Assembly: GCA_035523995.1 (NCBI GenBank)
Contig: DATKPQ010000179.1
Location: 38,013 to 102,012 of the forward strand
Source: JASHVB01 sp035523995
Lineage (GTDB): Bacteria > Pseudomonadota > Alphaproteobacteria > Acetobacterales > Acetobacteraceae
Length of the DNA stretch: 64,000 nucleotides
Direction of reading: 5' to 3'
Part shown: positions 63,448 through 64,000 of the stretch, one piece after another
Position numbering within the stretch: the stretch's first letter is position 1
How the letters are laid out: every line of letters begins with the position of its first letter
Position numbers and translations under genes: made by a program
Notes under the pieces: generated by a model
Seen by the model: only the letters and a program-made list of their open reading frames with translations
Database searches by the model: none
What the model was told of the DNA's origin: nothing

Positions 63448-64000
63448 ATGACCATCGACGTAGCAACCGGCATCGCGCGCATTCTCAAGCAGGAGGGTGT
63501 GGGTTGGGTTTCGACCTTCCCGGTCTGCCGCGTGAACAACGCGCTCGGCCGGGAAGAGGTGCCGATGCTGATGATGCGCGACGACCGCTACGCCGTCGCG
63601 GTTGCCGACGCGTTCTCGCGCATCACGGCAGGCGCACGGATCGGGGTGTCCACCTTCCAGGGCGGCGTCAATGCCGCCGGCATGCAGTACGCCTATGCCG
63701 GCCTGGCGCAGGCCTATGAGGATGGCTCGCCTGTCCTGTGCATCACCGATGGTGTGCCGGCCGGCAGCTCGGGCAACAGCCAGTACGACGTCGCAGCGGC
63801 CATGAAGACGGTGTCGAAATGGTTCGGCTATCTCGACAAGCCCGAGCGCACGCCCGAGTTCATGCGCCGCGCGTTCACCATGCTGCGCAGCGGACGGCCG
63901 GGCCCCGTGATCCTGGCGATTCCCAATGCCACCGCGACATACGACGAGACCGCCGATCCCTATCATCCCGTGAAGGGCTGGAAATCCGCGCCCGACCCTG
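63448..64000 (+). CDS. Thiamine-diphosphate-dependent enzyme (3' partial), acetolactate synthase-like
   Basis: First 184 residues; the frame runs off the right edge. N-terminal pyrimidine-binding domain of the acetolactate synthase/benzoylformate decarboxylase superfamily: a start similar to GIARILKQEGVGWVSTFPV, ADAFSRITAGARIGVSTFQG, AQAYEDGSPVLCITDGVPAG, and RRAFTMLRSGRPGPVILAIP. The conserved RHEQ motif, whose Glu activates the cofactor, reads RDDR here, so Asp stands at the Glu position. ATG 63448 follows GGGAGAA by 7 nt. Substrate unknown. Confidence 0.85.
   Translation, partial: MTIDVATGIARILKQEGVGWVSTFPVCRVNNALGREEVPMLMMRDDRYAVAVADAFSRITAGARIGVSTFQGGVNAAGMQYAYAGLAQAYEDGSPVLCITDGVPAGSSGNSQYDVAAAMKTVSKWFGYLDKPERTPEFMRRAFTMLRSGRPGPVILAIPNATATYDETADPYHPVKGWKSAPDP

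Overview
The window is GC-rich DNA from a proteobacterium. The gyrA–coaD pair, recF upstream of gyrB, the queuosine genes queG and queA, and FNT, DHA2 and ACS-type transporters fit an alphaproteobacterium. Acetobacteraceae/Rhodospirillales is my best guess from gene style, not a proven placement. No rRNA, tRNA, CRISPR array, insertion sequence or prophage was recognised.

Region 1 (1–22,049) is the 3' end of a non-ribosomal peptide synthetase (NRPS) cluster, all on the + strand. Three synthetases and a type II thioesterase follow each other with gaps or overlaps of at most 29 bp. The first synthetase enters the window inside a carrier domain, so the assembly line starts outside. Reading adenylation pockets by eye gives: [upstream residue] – N-methyl-D-(allo)Thr – Gln – Thr – N-methyl-Asn – Pro – thioesterase release. 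Two N-methyltransferases sit inside adenylation domains, one epimerase precedes a matching D-accepting condensation domain, and two different types of inter-protein docking element are visible. No MbtH gene, phosphopantetheinyl transferase or dedicated exporter is seen in the visible part.

Region 2 (22,050–29,802) is a transition zone: a decayed PAS-sensor fragment, a transketolase, a palindromic and 40-bp tandem-repeat block, a MOSC–flavin reductase–[2Fe-2S] fusion, a mercuric-reductase-like flavoprotein, and a CBS-domain membrane protein.

Region 3 (29,976–42,278) is housekeeping: gyrA–coaD, convergent gyrB and recF, a lytic transglycosylase, queG and a secreted beta-helix protein. The usual dnaA/dnaN neighbours of recF are absent.

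Region 4 (42,672–50,247) has a small ribbon-helix-helix gene facing a long minus-strand run: a Tat-exported amino-acid-type binding protein, a three-subunit FAD/[2Fe-2S] oxidase of the HcnABC/opine-oxidase/hydroxyproline-dehydrogenase type, a family 2 glycosyltransferase and a methyltransferase overlapping it.

Region 5 (50,559–58,202) carries an enoyl-CoA hydratase-like gene, a Dph6-like ATP enzyme, a sugar-porter-type MFS gene broken by one amber codon, a BadH-like dehydrogenase, a VOC protein, queA, a small membrane protein and an intact ACS-type MFS transporter.

Region 6 (58,603–64,000) holds a marR gene divergent from an emrA/emrB-type efflux operon with two visible operator-like palindromes, an FNT-family channel, and the 5' part of a thiamine-diphosphate enzyme running off the right edge.

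Palindromic repeats built on TCATTGCGAG…GAAGCAA punctuate the intergenic regions from 25 kb to 58.5 kb and are not seen in the NRPS region.
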